From an uncultured Flavobacteriales bacterium (GTDB taxonomy: Bacteria; Bacteroidota; Bacteroidia; Flavobacteriales; BACL11): a stretch of 16,236 nt of DNA. Shown here piece by piece: positions 1 to 7,088 of this stretch (position 1 is the first letter of the stretch; each line of letters opens with the position of its first letter). Made by a program: the position numbers and the translations under genes. The stretch is taken from assembly GCA_913052655.1 (NCBI GenBank), contig CAJXFN010000014.1, positions 1 through 16,236 of the forward strand, in the 5' to 3' direction. The notes under the pieces were generated by a model. It was given only the letters and a program-made list of their open reading frames with translations, did no database searches and was not told the origin of the DNA.

Positions 1-134
1 ATGAATATATAGAGATATCTAAATACTATAGTACGCAAAATTCAAAAGTATTTATTAATGGTGTTTTAGATAAGATAGTTTCTCAATTTAAAAGAGAGGG
101 TAAATTTCAAAAAATTGGTAGAGGACTTATTTGA
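1..134 (+). CDS. nusB: NusB, C-terminal fragment (5' end outside window)
   Basis: An open frame enters from the left edge (frame beginning at base 3) and ends with TGA at 132-134, giving about 43 residues. The fragment contains YYSTQNSKVFINGVLDKI followed by a terminal KIGRGLI. This closely resembles the last helices of Bacteroidota NusB, the antitermination factor that binds boxA RNA with NusE (S10) during rRNA transcription. The family match is recognised from memory, and the RNA-binding N-terminal half is not visible. The next gene starts 3 bp downstream, and nusB-DUF1573-yajC is a familiar flavobacterial order that supports the call. This piece is too short for a conventional ORF listing because its start lies outside the window. 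Confidence 0.85.
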   Translation, partial: EYIEISKYYSTQNSKVFINGVLDKIVSQFKREGKFQKIGRGLI

Positions 135-137
135 TTC

Positions 138-551
138 ATGAGAAATGTTTTAATCATATTGACTTTAATAAACTTTATTAGTTGTCGACAATCAGATAAA
201 GGAATTACTAATTCATTAATAGAAAGTGGAGCTTATATCACTGTAATAGGAAATGAAACTATAGATTTTGGTGAGGTTATTGAAGGAGAAAAAGTTGATA
301 TAGAGTTTAAACTAAAAAATACAGGTAAAGGAGATTTAATTATATCTAAGGCTACCGCAAGTTGCGGATGTACTGAATTACAATATCCGAAAAATATAAT
401 AAAAGAAGGAGGTGTTGATGTATTGAATGTTACATTTGACAGTAAAGGAAGATTGGGAAAACAAACAAAGAAAATTACGATAGTGAGTAATGCAACTCCT
501 AATTTAAAAATATTAACTATAAAAGGAACGGTACTTCCTTTTCAAAATTAA
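138..551 (+). CDS. DUF1573-domain lipoprotein
   Basis: The 137-residue product begins with a short hydrophobic signal ending in a lipobox-like FISC (Cys16), so it is probably a lipoprotein. The rest (about 35-135) matches the DUF1573 pattern: an FGEVIEG turn (44-50), an F-K-L-K-N-T-G strand, the signature SCGCT (75-79) and a closing strand of the T-I-K-G-T-V type. The fold is expected to be an immunoglobulin-like beta sandwich of the ASPM/SPD-2/Hydin kind. The molecular function is unknown, and the conserved Cys pair could be structural or bind a ligand. The ATG lies 3 bp after the nusB stop and the gene ends 5 bp before yajC, so it is part of the same operon. The family call is strong; no specific role can be supported. 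Confidence 0.88.
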   Translation: MRNVLIILTLINFISCRQSDKGITNSLIESGAYITVIGNETIDFGEVIEGEKVDIEFKLKNTGKGDLIISKATASCGCTELQYPKNIIKEGGVDVLNVTFDSKGRLGKQTKKITIVSNATPNLKILTIKGTVLPFQN

Positions 552-556
552 AAATT

Positions 557-853
557 ATGAATATCATTTTGTTACAAGCTGAAAGTCAAGGTTCTGCACA
601 ATTATTGTTTTTTGGACTTATTTTTGTGGTAATGTATTTTTTTATGATTCGTCCACAAGTAAAAAGGCAAAAGAAAGAAAACAAATTTAGAAGCGAACTA
701 AAAAAAGGAGACTCTATAATTACTATTGGAGGTATACATGGTAAAGTAATAGAAGTCAAAGACCATTCTGTAATTATTGAAAATTATGGAATAAAAATGA
801 AAGTTGAGAAATCAGCAATTTCTATGAATACAGTTTCTGAAAAACTAAGCTAA
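557..853 (+). CDS. yajC: YajC, Sec translocase accessory subunit
   Basis: This 98-residue protein has one membrane segment near the N-terminus (about 14-31), followed by the typical YajC signature IRPQVKRQKK (31-40). A small soluble domain follows with a GDSIITIGGIHGKV stretch (about 51-64), also typical of YajC. YajC associates with SecDF and SecYEG in the inner membrane and assists protein export. Its length is normal for the family. The residues before the membrane segment are not a cleavable signal. It is the last gene of the nusB-DUF1573-yajC run. Its TAA (851-853) overlaps the TAG of the converging gene (850-852), so any transcription terminator must lie inside coding sequence. Confidence 0.95.
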   Translation: MNIILLQAESQGSAQLLFFGLIFVVMYFFMIRPQVKRQKKENKFRSELKKGDSIITIGGIHGKVIEVKDHSVIIENYGIKMKVEKSAISMNTVSEKLS

Positions 854-1887
854 TCTAATACAATTGAACTACTAATTGCTCTATGATCAGAAAATTTCTC
901 TGGGTGAGTAGTAAAATTAACAGCTTTAAATTTCTTATCTATTAGTATATAATCAATTCGTAAAGTAGGTATTTTAGTAAAACTTGCTCCAAATCCATTT
1001 CCAGATTCTATAAATGCATCTTTCATATTGTATCCTAATTGCTGATAGGCATAGGATATAGGAGTATCGTTAAAATCTCCGCAAATTATTATAGGATATG
1101 GTGAACTTTTTATGTGTTTTTTTATTTGACTTACTTCCCTGCCTCTCCTTTCAAATGAGTATTTTAGTTTTTTTCCAATACCTATCATTCCAGTTTTTAC
1201 TTTTTCTTTTTCAGCAGAAATAATATATTCTAAATCTTTATCCTGAAAGAAGTTTGATGCTAAGTGAATATTATATACTCTGATAGTGTCATCAAATACA
1301 ACAATGTCAGAATAGATACAACTATTATTCATCTTAGCACCATCTATAATAACTGTTTCCTTATTAATTTGAGGGAAATTACTATAAATTGCCATATGCC
1401 AATCCTCTTTTCTTTTTTGAATACCAATATGTGAATATTCAAAATTTAATTCTAAATCCTTATTAGGATTGTAGTACTCTTGAATGCAAATAATGTCTAA
1501 ATCTTGATTGTTGATAAAACTAACCAACTCTTGTTTTATATTTCCTTTATCAATCCATCCCCATTTATTAAACAATCTTACATTATAGGACATTACCTTA
1601 ATATCATTTTCATTTGTAGAATTATTGTTGAAAGCAATATATCTGCTTAGAAAAGGAATAGATAGTAATAAGCAAATGAAATTCACCCAAAAACATTTGT
1701 GATTAAAGAAATACCAGAATACCGTAAAGATTAAACAAAAACTAATAATTATGGGAAAGAATAATCCAAAAAATGAAATTGGCCAAAATAAATTAGGATT
1801 AATAAAAGGGGAAATTATAGAAGAAAGTAAACTAATAATAATCAAAGAGTTAAAAAAGAAAATAGTATTTTTTAATAAATTCTTCAT
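850..1887 (-). CDS. Membrane-anchored endonuclease/exonuclease/phosphatase (EEP) family protein
   Basis: The 345-residue product has about three hydrophobic segments in residues 8-86, followed by an EEP (DNase I-like) domain from about 95 to the end. Family motifs are in order: MSYNVRLF (Asn102), CIQEYY (catalytic-type Glu137), YNIHLAS (His208), CGDFNDTP (Asp271, Asn273), RIDYILID (Asp312) and SDHRAI (Asp335, His336). All residues expected for metal-dependent phosphodiester or phosphomonoester hydrolysis are present, so it looks active. The substrate cannot be read from sequence: relatives include nucleases, sphingomyelinases and inositol phosphatases. The catalytic domain probably faces the periplasm, but that is inference. 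It is last in the mutL-rhomboid-rhomboid-EEP operon, and its ATG overlaps the preceding stop as ATGA. It is recurrent next to rhomboids in flavobacteria. Confidence 0.85.
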   Translation of the reverse strand: MKNLLKNTIFFFNSLIIISLLSSIISPFINPNLFWPISFFGLFFPIIISFCLIFTVFWYFFNHKCFWVNFICLLLSIPFLSRYIAFNNNSTNENDIKVMSYNVRLFNKWGWIDKGNIKQELVSFINNQDLDIICIQEYYNPNKDLELNFEYSHIGIQKRKEDWHMAIYSNFPQINKETVIIDGAKMNNSCIYSDIVVFDDTIRVYNIHLASNFFQDKDLEYIISAEKEKVKTGMIGIGKKLKYSFERRGREVSQIKKHIKSSPYPIIICGDFNDTPISYAYQQLGYNMKDAFIESGNGFGASFTKIPTLRIDYILIDKKFKAVNFTTHPEKFSDHRAISSSIVLD

Positions 1888-2768
1888 TTTTTACTTTCCT
1901 TAAATAGAATCTCTTTCTCAACTTTACTTAAACTTTCGTATCCAGATTTTGATATCTTTTCTAAAATAAGATTAATTTTCTTTTGTTTTTCTGCTTTTTT
2001 AGATAGAAAAAAATCGTCATTAAATCTTTGTTTTCTATTGTATCTTTTTTTCGCTTTATTTTTTTTTGAAAAACTGAAATATCCAATAAATTTATAGAAA
2101 TTCACAGAAATATCTACTCCTTTTTTTAATAAACCTACATACAAGAAACCAAAAATAGCACCACCTAAGTGTGAAATATGTCCTCCAGCATTGCTGACCT
2201 CAATATTAACTAAATCTAAAACTATCAGAGATAAGGCAATGTATTTTAATTGTATATTTCCAATTAGTGGAAGGAGAACTTTATAGTTAGGAGAATATGA
2301 AGAAACTGCAATAAATACAGCAAGTACAGAAGCGGAAGCTCCAATTAATACAGAATTATGTATATTAGTAGCAAAAGCTGGTAAAATATTGTAACTTAAC
2401 ATATAGAATAACCCTCCAGAAATACCACCAAGAATATATACGCATAAGAACTGTCTTCCATTAAAATATTGTAAAAATAATTTAGATCCAAAATATAACC
2501 AAATCATATTAAATAAGAGATGAAAAAAGTCAGTATGAATAAACATATAACTTATGATTGTCCAGGGTCTATTTATGAATAAAATGCTACTAGCAGGTAA
2601 GTATAGATAATTTTGTATCAAGGAGTCTATATCATGATATTGGAACAGAAATGAAAGGACTAATAAAAGTCTATATAATAAAAATAATCCGAGATTTATG
2701 TATAGTACTTTTGTAAAGTTTGTACCATTTTTAAAACTCTTCCGTATGTCTATCCAAATTGATTTCAT
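1884..2768 (-). CDS. Rhomboid-family intramembrane serine protease (second copy, with basic C-terminal tail)
   Basis: Starting at the ATG at 2768 gives 294 residues. That start overlaps the upstream rhomboid stop as TAATG, and an AAGGAG lies upstream. A further-upstream TTG at 2798 would add 10 residues but is less likely. Six or so membrane segments lie between about 22 and 215. Rhomboid motifs are HLLFN (His83, Asn87, oxyanion-hole pair), GASAS (nucleophile Ser145) and HISHLGG (catalytic His200). The protease therefore appears intact. After the last membrane segment comes a strongly basic cytoplasmic stretch (235-247, KKNKAKKRYNRKQ) and a short helical tail with LSKVEKEILF near the end. Comparable tails recur in Bacteroidota rhomboids. 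Substrates are unknown. The stop overlaps the EEP start (ATGA). Confidence 0.9.
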   Translation of the reverse strand: MKSIWIDIRKSFKNGTNFTKVLYINLGLFLLYRLLLVLSFLFQYHDIDSLIQNYLYLPASSILFINRPWTIISYMFIHTDFFHLLFNMIWLYFGSKLFLQYFNGRQFLCVYILGGISGGLFYMLSYNILPAFATNIHNSVLIGASASVLAVFIAVSSYSPNYKVLLPLIGNIQLKYIALSLIVLDLVNIEVSNAGGHISHLGGAIFGFLYVGLLKKGVDISVNFYKFIGYFSFSKKNKAKKRYNRKQRFNDDFFLSKKAEKQKKINLILEKISKSGYESLSKVEKEILFKESKK

Positions 2769-3478
2769 TAATAATAAATATCTCCTTTCTTCTTCCAATA
2801 TTTTAGTAAAATGATTCCAAATATCATTCCCCCTAAATGAGCGAAATGAGCGACATTGTCGCCAGGATTATTTGAAATTCCGCTAATTAGAGAAAGTACC
2901 CCTATACCTCCAACAAAATATTTTGCTTTCACAGGAATTGCCAAGTATAGATATAACAGTGTATTTGGAAATAATATTCCGAAAGCTAGTAATAAACCAT
3001 ATACCGCACCTGATGCTCCAACCATCGGTGTATTTACAATTTTGGTTAAATTTATTGATTCAATATTTCCTACATAAAATTTTCCTTCCTTTGCAAGAAT
3101 TAGATAGTCTGAGTTAAATTGAGATAATTCATTAATTTGAAATTGTACATAAACACAATATATCAAGGCTGCTCCTAGACCTGTAATCATATAAAATGTT
3201 AAAAATCTTTTACCTCCCCATACATTTTCTAATGTTTTTCCAAACATCCATAAGGTAAACATATTGAAAAATAAATGCGTAAAATTAGCATGCATAAACA
3301 TATGAGTTATAAGTTGATGAGGCATAAAATTTGGAGATTGAAATTGATGTAAAGCTAACCATTGAGATAGATCAATTCCTCTACTTTGCAATGACCAAGT
3401 AGCGAGAAAGAATAATCCATTAATAATCATTAAATTTTTTACTATATTTGGTAAATGACTAAATCTCTGTCCTATCAT
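2768..3478 (-). CDS. Rhomboid-family intramembrane serine protease (first copy)
   Basis: This 236-residue membrane protein has six predicted membrane segments and a complete rhomboid set: HLFFN (His68, Asn72), GASGAVYG with nucleophile Ser156, and AHFAHLGG with catalytic His214. Rhomboids cleave membrane proteins within or near transmembrane helices in the inner membrane. It is a compact, catalytic-core-only form. The other copy differs from it by a longer cytoplasmic tail and low overall similarity, so this is not a recent duplication. The extended loop between the third and fourth segments (about 112-148) is longer than in minimal bacterial rhomboids. The ATG at 3478 overlaps the mutL stop as ATGA, supporting both the start and translational coupling. 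The family call is firm, but the biological substrate is unknown. Confidence 0.92.
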   Translation of the reverse strand: MIGQRFSHLPNIVKNLMIINGLFFLATWSLQSRGIDLSQWLALHQFQSPNFMPHQLITHMFMHANFTHLFFNMFTLWMFGKTLENVWGGKRFLTFYMITGLGAALIYCVYVQFQINELSQFNSDYLILAKEGKFYVGNIESINLTKIVNTPMVGASGAVYGLLLAFGILFPNTLLYLYLAIPVKAKYFVGGIGVLSLISGISNNPGDNVAHFAHLGGMIFGIILLKYWKKKGDIYY

Positions 3479-5226
3479 TTGCTGAATTTTTTTTGTATTT
3501 CGTTTATTTTAAGATTTAAAAAGGTATTTAATCCATAGGGACTTACTGAAGGTGTTTCACAATTCATTAGTTCATCTATCAAAATCTCCATTTCTTTAGG
3601 ATTTAATTTTTTTCCAGTTTTTATTGATAGGTTATAAGAAATACTTTTACTTATCTTATTACTAATCTTTTCATTGAGATTTTCATAATCTTCGTTTTTG
3701 CATTTTAGGACGTCTTCAAATAAACTTTGTAGGTTTTCCTTATCACATTGAGGAGGAGTTGCATTTACTTCTAAAGAATCTTTAGATATTTTAAATTGAA
3801 AACCTATATCTTTTAACTCTTTTTTGATCTCAGTGATTTCGTTAATTTCTTTTTTAGAAAAAAATATTGTTTTCGGAAATATTAACTTCTGAGAAGCGAA
3901 TCTTTGCGAAGAATTTTTTGTAAAATATTCATATAATATTCTGTGATGAGCTCTTTCTTGGTGTATAATAATTAGTCCTTCTTCATTATTACAAACAACA
4001 TATTGATTATTTATTTGGAAAAAATTAAAATATTTAGATGAGTTTAATTTAACCTCTTTTTGAATATCGTTTTTAGAAATAGAATCGTAAATTTTATGGT
4101 TATCTAAAACTTCTTTTTGTTTATTTTCAAATGGATTATAACTTGTATTGACTCTAATTTTAGGTTCTGTAATAGTTTTTTTATAATTAATAGGGATTTC
4201 AAAAGAAGGTTCGATATTAAAATCTATAGATGGAGCAATATTATATTTTCCTAGAGAACGTTTTACTGAAGATCTTAAAATAGCATATATTGATTTTTCA
4301 TCTTCAAACTTTATTTCTGTTTTATTTGGATGAATATTTATATCAATTTTTTTTGGATCAAGAGATAGGTTTAAGAAGTAAGATGGATGTTGATTTTCTG
4401 GAATTAAATCAGAAAAAGCTTTCTTTATAGCATGATTTAAATAATAATTCTTTATAAATCTTCCATTTACAAAGAAATATTGCTCTCCTCTTGTTAGTTT
4501 AGCATACTCTGGCTTCCCAATAAATCCACTGATTTTTACTAGATTTGTTTCTTCCTCAACAGGAACTAGTTTTTCATTTGTTTTGGAACCAATTATATTG
4601 ATAATTCTTTGTCTAAATTTAGATGGTTCTAATTTGAATACGTAATTATTATCTATCTTTAAACTAAAAGATATTTCTGAGTTTGCAAGTGCAATTCTAA
4701 TGAACTGTTCCATGATGTGTTTATTCTCAACTTTGTCAGATTTTAGAAATTTTCTTCTAGCTGGAACATTAAAAAATAAATTCTTTATTTTTATTGAACT
4801 ACCGTTAGCGCAGATGCAGCTTTCTTGACTCTTAAACTCACTACCCTCAAAAATTATCTTGCAGCCTAGTTCTTCATTAGTAAGTTTAGTATTTAATTCT
4901 ACATGCGAAATAGCGCCTATTGAAGCCATAGCTTCACCCCTAAAACCCATAGATTTAATACTAAATAAATCTTCTGGTTTTTTTATCTTAGATGTTGCGT
5001 GTCTTTCAAAACTCATCTTTGCATCTTTGTTGCTCATTCCACAACCATTATCTACTACCTGTATTAAAGTCTTCCCCCCTTCCTTAATAATTACCTCTAT
5101 ATTAGTTGCACCTGCATCTATTGAATTTTCAACCATTTCTTTTACAACAGAAGCGGGTCTTTGAATAACTTCTCCAGCAGCAATTTGGTTTGCAATATGA
5201 TCTGGTAATAACTGTATTATGTCCAA
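3475..5226 (-). CDS. mutL: DNA mismatch repair protein MutL
   Basis: This 583-residue MutL couples mismatch recognition by MutS to downstream repair. The N-terminal GHKL ATPase is intact: KEMVENSIDAGA (Glu30 general base, Asn34 for Mg), DNGCGM (59-64), HATSKI (76-81) and GFRGEA (94-99). The transducer region follows to about 330, including the FFVNGRFIKN and INIHPNKTE segments. A variable low-complexity linker (about 335-395) leads to the C-terminal dimerisation domain. Bacteria without MutH usually carry DQHA(x)2E(x)4E there for nicking. Here the equivalent (422-433) is HQERAHHRILYE, which keeps only the Gln and the final Glu of the motif. The later Cys-containing motif reads CETPSVSPYGLNTF (556-569) instead of a CPHGRP form. 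It is probably repair-proficient as an ATPase matchmaker, but its nicking activity is doubtful. Confidence 0.95.
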   Translation of the reverse strand: MDIIQLLPDHIANQIAAGEVIQRPASVVKEMVENSIDAGATNIEVIIKEGGKTLIQVVDNGCGMSNKDAKMSFERHATSKIKKPEDLFSIKSMGFRGEAMASIGAISHVELNTKLTNEELGCKIIFEGSEFKSQESCICANGSSIKIKNLFFNVPARRKFLKSDKVENKHIMEQFIRIALANSEISFSLKIDNNYVFKLEPSKFRQRIINIIGSKTNEKLVPVEEETNLVKISGFIGKPEYAKLTRGEQYFFVNGRFIKNYYLNHAIKKAFSDLIPENQHPSYFLNLSLDPKKIDINIHPNKTEIKFEDEKSIYAILRSSVKRSLGKYNIAPSIDFNIEPSFEIPINYKKTITEPKIRVNTSYNPFENKQKEVLDNHKIYDSISKNDIQKEVKLNSSKYFNFFQINNQYVVCNNEEGLIIIHQERAHHRILYEYFTKNSSQRFASQKLIFPKTIFFSKKEINEITEIKKELKDIGFQFKISKDSLEVNATPPQCDKENLQSLFEDVLKCKNEDYENLNEKISNKISKSISYNLSIKTGKKLNPKEMEILIDELMNCETPSVSPYGLNTFLNLKINEIQKKFSK

Positions 5227-5234
5227 TTTTAATT

Positions 5235-5447
5235 TTATTTAAATAATACTAGATATGTAATAAAAAATAATACTATTGTAACCATTAATAAACGAATACT
5301 TCTAGCTTTAGTTAAGTTTAAATTTTTATTTGTTTTAAACTTTATTCTTACAGATTTTCCATCTTTTATTTTTTCAAGACGTTCTTTTCTTTCATCATAA
5401 TATCTTAAAGAAAAATTAAAAGTCTTGTTTTTATGTGTCTTAAACAT
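5235..5447 (-). CDS. Small basic protein with C-terminal membrane helix, upstream of mutL
   Basis: The gene encodes 70 residues. The N-terminal two-thirds is hydrophilic and highly basic, with an FSLRYYDERKERLEKIKDG stretch (13-31). A single hydrophobic segment at about 51-69 reaches almost to the C-terminus, so a tail-anchored inner-membrane topology with the basic part in the cytoplasm is likely. I recognise the context: small proteins with an aromatic RYYDE-type motif are commonly found beside mutL in flavobacteria, sometimes labelled as riboflavin-synthase-related without convincing evidence. No enzymatic motif is visible. It ends 8 bp before mutL and follows a plausible promoter by about 20 bases, so it is the first gene of the leftward operon. 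The coding status is well supported by position and composition; the function is unknown. Confidence 0.75.
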   Translation of the reverse strand: MFKTHKNKTFNFSLRYYDERKERLEKIKDGKSVRIKFKTNKNLNLTKARSIRLLMVTIVLFFITYLVLFK

Positions 5448-5472
5448 AATCCTATCTTAGAATTGTATCTTA

Positions 5473-5503
5473 CAAAAGTAAGAAATAATAAAGTTTGAAT
5501 AAA
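5473..5503 (-). promoter_or_regulatory. Bacteroidota-type promoter for the small protein-mutL-rhomboid operon
   Basis: On the minus strand, TACTTTTG (5473-5480) matches the Bacteroidota -7 consensus TAnnTTTG. TTTA (5500-5503) lies 19 bases upstream, one mismatch from the -33 TTTG. Transcription would begin near 5466, leaving a leader of roughly 20 bases before the ATG at 5447. The call rests on motif and spacing only. Confidence 0.55.
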
Positions 5504-5519
5504 GAAATTTAAACTACAA

Positions 5520-5548
5520 TTTTAAAAGAAATACAATTTGTATTTTTG
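5520..5548 (+). promoter_or_regulatory. Bacteroidota-type promoter for bshC-guaA operon
   Basis: TATTTTTG (5541-5548) matches TAnnTTTG exactly. TTTT (5520-5523) sits 17 bases upstream, one mismatch from TTTG. The predicted transcription start falls at about 5553-5556, on top of the GTG I prefer as the bshC start, so the mRNA would be leaderless or nearly so. The alternative TTG start at 5538 would lie upstream of the transcript. The element is divergent from the promoter at 5473-5503. Confidence 0.5.
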
Positions 5549-5552
5549 CTTT

Positions 5553-7088
5553 GTGAATGTACATAAAATTAGATATAAGGACACATCTTTTTTTTCTAAA
5601 CTTGTAGAAAATTATACAGAAAAATCAATTGATGAAAGTATGTATAATAGGTATCCATCTCTTTCAAGTTTTTCTGAACAAATAAAAGAAAAATCTAAAC
5701 AATGCATTGATAGAGATTTATTAGTTTCAGTTTTAAAAAAACAAAATAAATCTATTAATCTATCTGAAGAAAGTTTAATGAATATTGAGTTTTTATCAGA
5801 TAATAATACTTTTACTATTACAACAGGTCATCAATTGTGTTTGTTCACGGGTCCCTTGTATTTTATTTATAAGATTATCTCTACCATTAACCTTGCAGAA
5901 AGACTAAAAAAAGAGTTTTGTCAATATAATTTTGTGCCAATTTTCTGGATGGCTTCTGAAGATCATGATTTTACAGAGGTAAACCATATACATCTTTATG
6001 GAAAGAAGTTTATTTGGGAAAGTAATGAAAGAGGTATTGTTGGAAATTTTAAAACAAAAAAAATTTTACGAATTATTGATGAAATTGATTCTTTTTTAGG
6101 AAGTGACAGGGTTAAAAAATCACTTGTAAAATTGTTGAAAAGATGCTATTCTAAAGACACTCTTTCTGAGGCAACTCGTGATTTTGTAAATGAATTATTC
6201 GGAGAGTATGGATTAGTAATTATGGATTCAAATGATAAATATCTTAAACAAAAATTGATCCCTATAATGAAGGAAGATATAATTCATCAATCATTAGCTC
6301 CAGTAATAAAGAAAAATTCAGATATAAATTCCAAATTATATAAAAATCAGGCTTTTGTTAGGAATATAAATTTCTTTAAAATATCAGAAGGAAAGAGAGA
6401 GAGAGTTTTGGAATCTGTTTCTGAAAATGAAATAGATAACAACCCTGAAAAATTTAGTCCAAATGTTTTAATAAGACCACTTTATCAAGAACTTATTTTA
6501 CCTAATCTTTGTTACGTTGGAGGAGGAGCTGAAATATCTTATTGGATGCAGTTGAAGTCGGTGTTTCATCAACAAGATATTGTATTTCCTATTTTATTGT
6601 TAAGAAATTCTGTGATGTGGATAGAAGAAAAGGATTATAAAAAAATAAATAATCTTGGATTTGATATAGAAAATATATTTTTAAGTACTCCATCGCTTGA
6701 GAAGATGTATGTACAAAGGCAATCAGAGATAAATTTGTTAAAAGAAAAATTATCTTTAGAAAATCTATATAGAAGTATTGATAAAAGAACACATGACCAG
6801 GGATTAAAGTCTCTCATTAAATCTGATTTTGTAAAAAACCTTAAATCTTTAGAAAAGATTGAAAAAAAACTAATTCGTTCTGAGAAGCAGAAACATGAAA
6901 ATTCTTTAAATCAGATACGTAAAATTAAGAGAAAATTATTTCCAAATAATCAACTTCAAGAGCGTATTGATAATTTAATTGCCTTTTATAATACATATGG
7001 TGAAAAATTTATTAAAACATTAAAAGAAGAATTAGACCCACTCGATTCTAATTTCTTAATTTTGTCTCCATTAAAAGATAAAAAATGA
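5553..7088 (+). CDS. bshC: BshC, cysteine-adding enzyme of bacillithiol synthesis
   Basis: BshC is the putative last enzyme of bacillithiol synthesis, joining cysteine to glucosaminyl-malate to give the low-molecular-weight thiol. With a GTG start at 5553 the product is 511 residues and begins at the point where family members normally begin ([13 protein letters not shown]). A TTG at 5538 adds five residues but lies upstream of the predicted transcription start. Diagnostic motifs are [18 protein letters not shown] (about 90-107) and [15 protein letters not shown] (131-145), forming the Rossmann-like core. [19 protein letters not shown] (about 311-329) follows. The C-terminal part (about 390-480) is rich in Lys, Glu and Leu and fits the family's coiled coil. 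The TGA overlaps the guaA ATG (ATGA). Its link to guaA is positional and no pathway connection is implied. Confidence 0.93.
   Translation: MNVHKIRYKDTSFFSKLVENYTEKSIDESMYNRYPSLSSFSEQIKEKSKQCIDRDLLVSVLKKQNKSINLSEESLMNIEFLSDNNTFTITTGHQLCLFTGPLYFIYKIISTINLAERLKKEFCQYNFVPIFWMASEDHDFTEVNHIHLYGKKFIWESNERGIVGNFKTKKILRIIDEIDSFLGSDRVKKSLVKLLKRCYSKDTLSEATRDFVNELFGEYGLVIMDSNDKYLKQKLIPIMKEDIIHQSLAPVIKKNSDINSKLYKNQAFVRNINFFKISEGKRERVLESVSENEIDNNPEKFSPNVLIRPLYQELILPNLCYVGGGAEISYWMQLKSVFHQQDIVFPILLLRNSVMWIEEKDYKKINNLGFDIENIFLSTPSLEKMYVQRQSEINLLKEKLSLENLYRSIDKRTHDQGLKSLIKSDFVKNLKSLEKIEKKLIRSEKQKHENSLNQIRKIKRKLFPNNQLQERIDNLIAFYNTYGEKFIKTLKEELDPLDSNFLILSPLKDKK

Noticed and set aside
807..823. Hairpin AGAAAT-CAGCA-ATTTCT near the end of yajC as a terminator
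   Set aside because: It is a 6-bp AT-rich stem fully inside the coding region with no T-run following, expected by chance in DNA this AT-rich.
2769..2798. TTG start adding 10 residues to the second rhomboid
   Set aside because: The ATG at 2768 forms a TAATG overlap with the upstream stop, the same coupling style as its neighbours, and starts the normal N-terminus.
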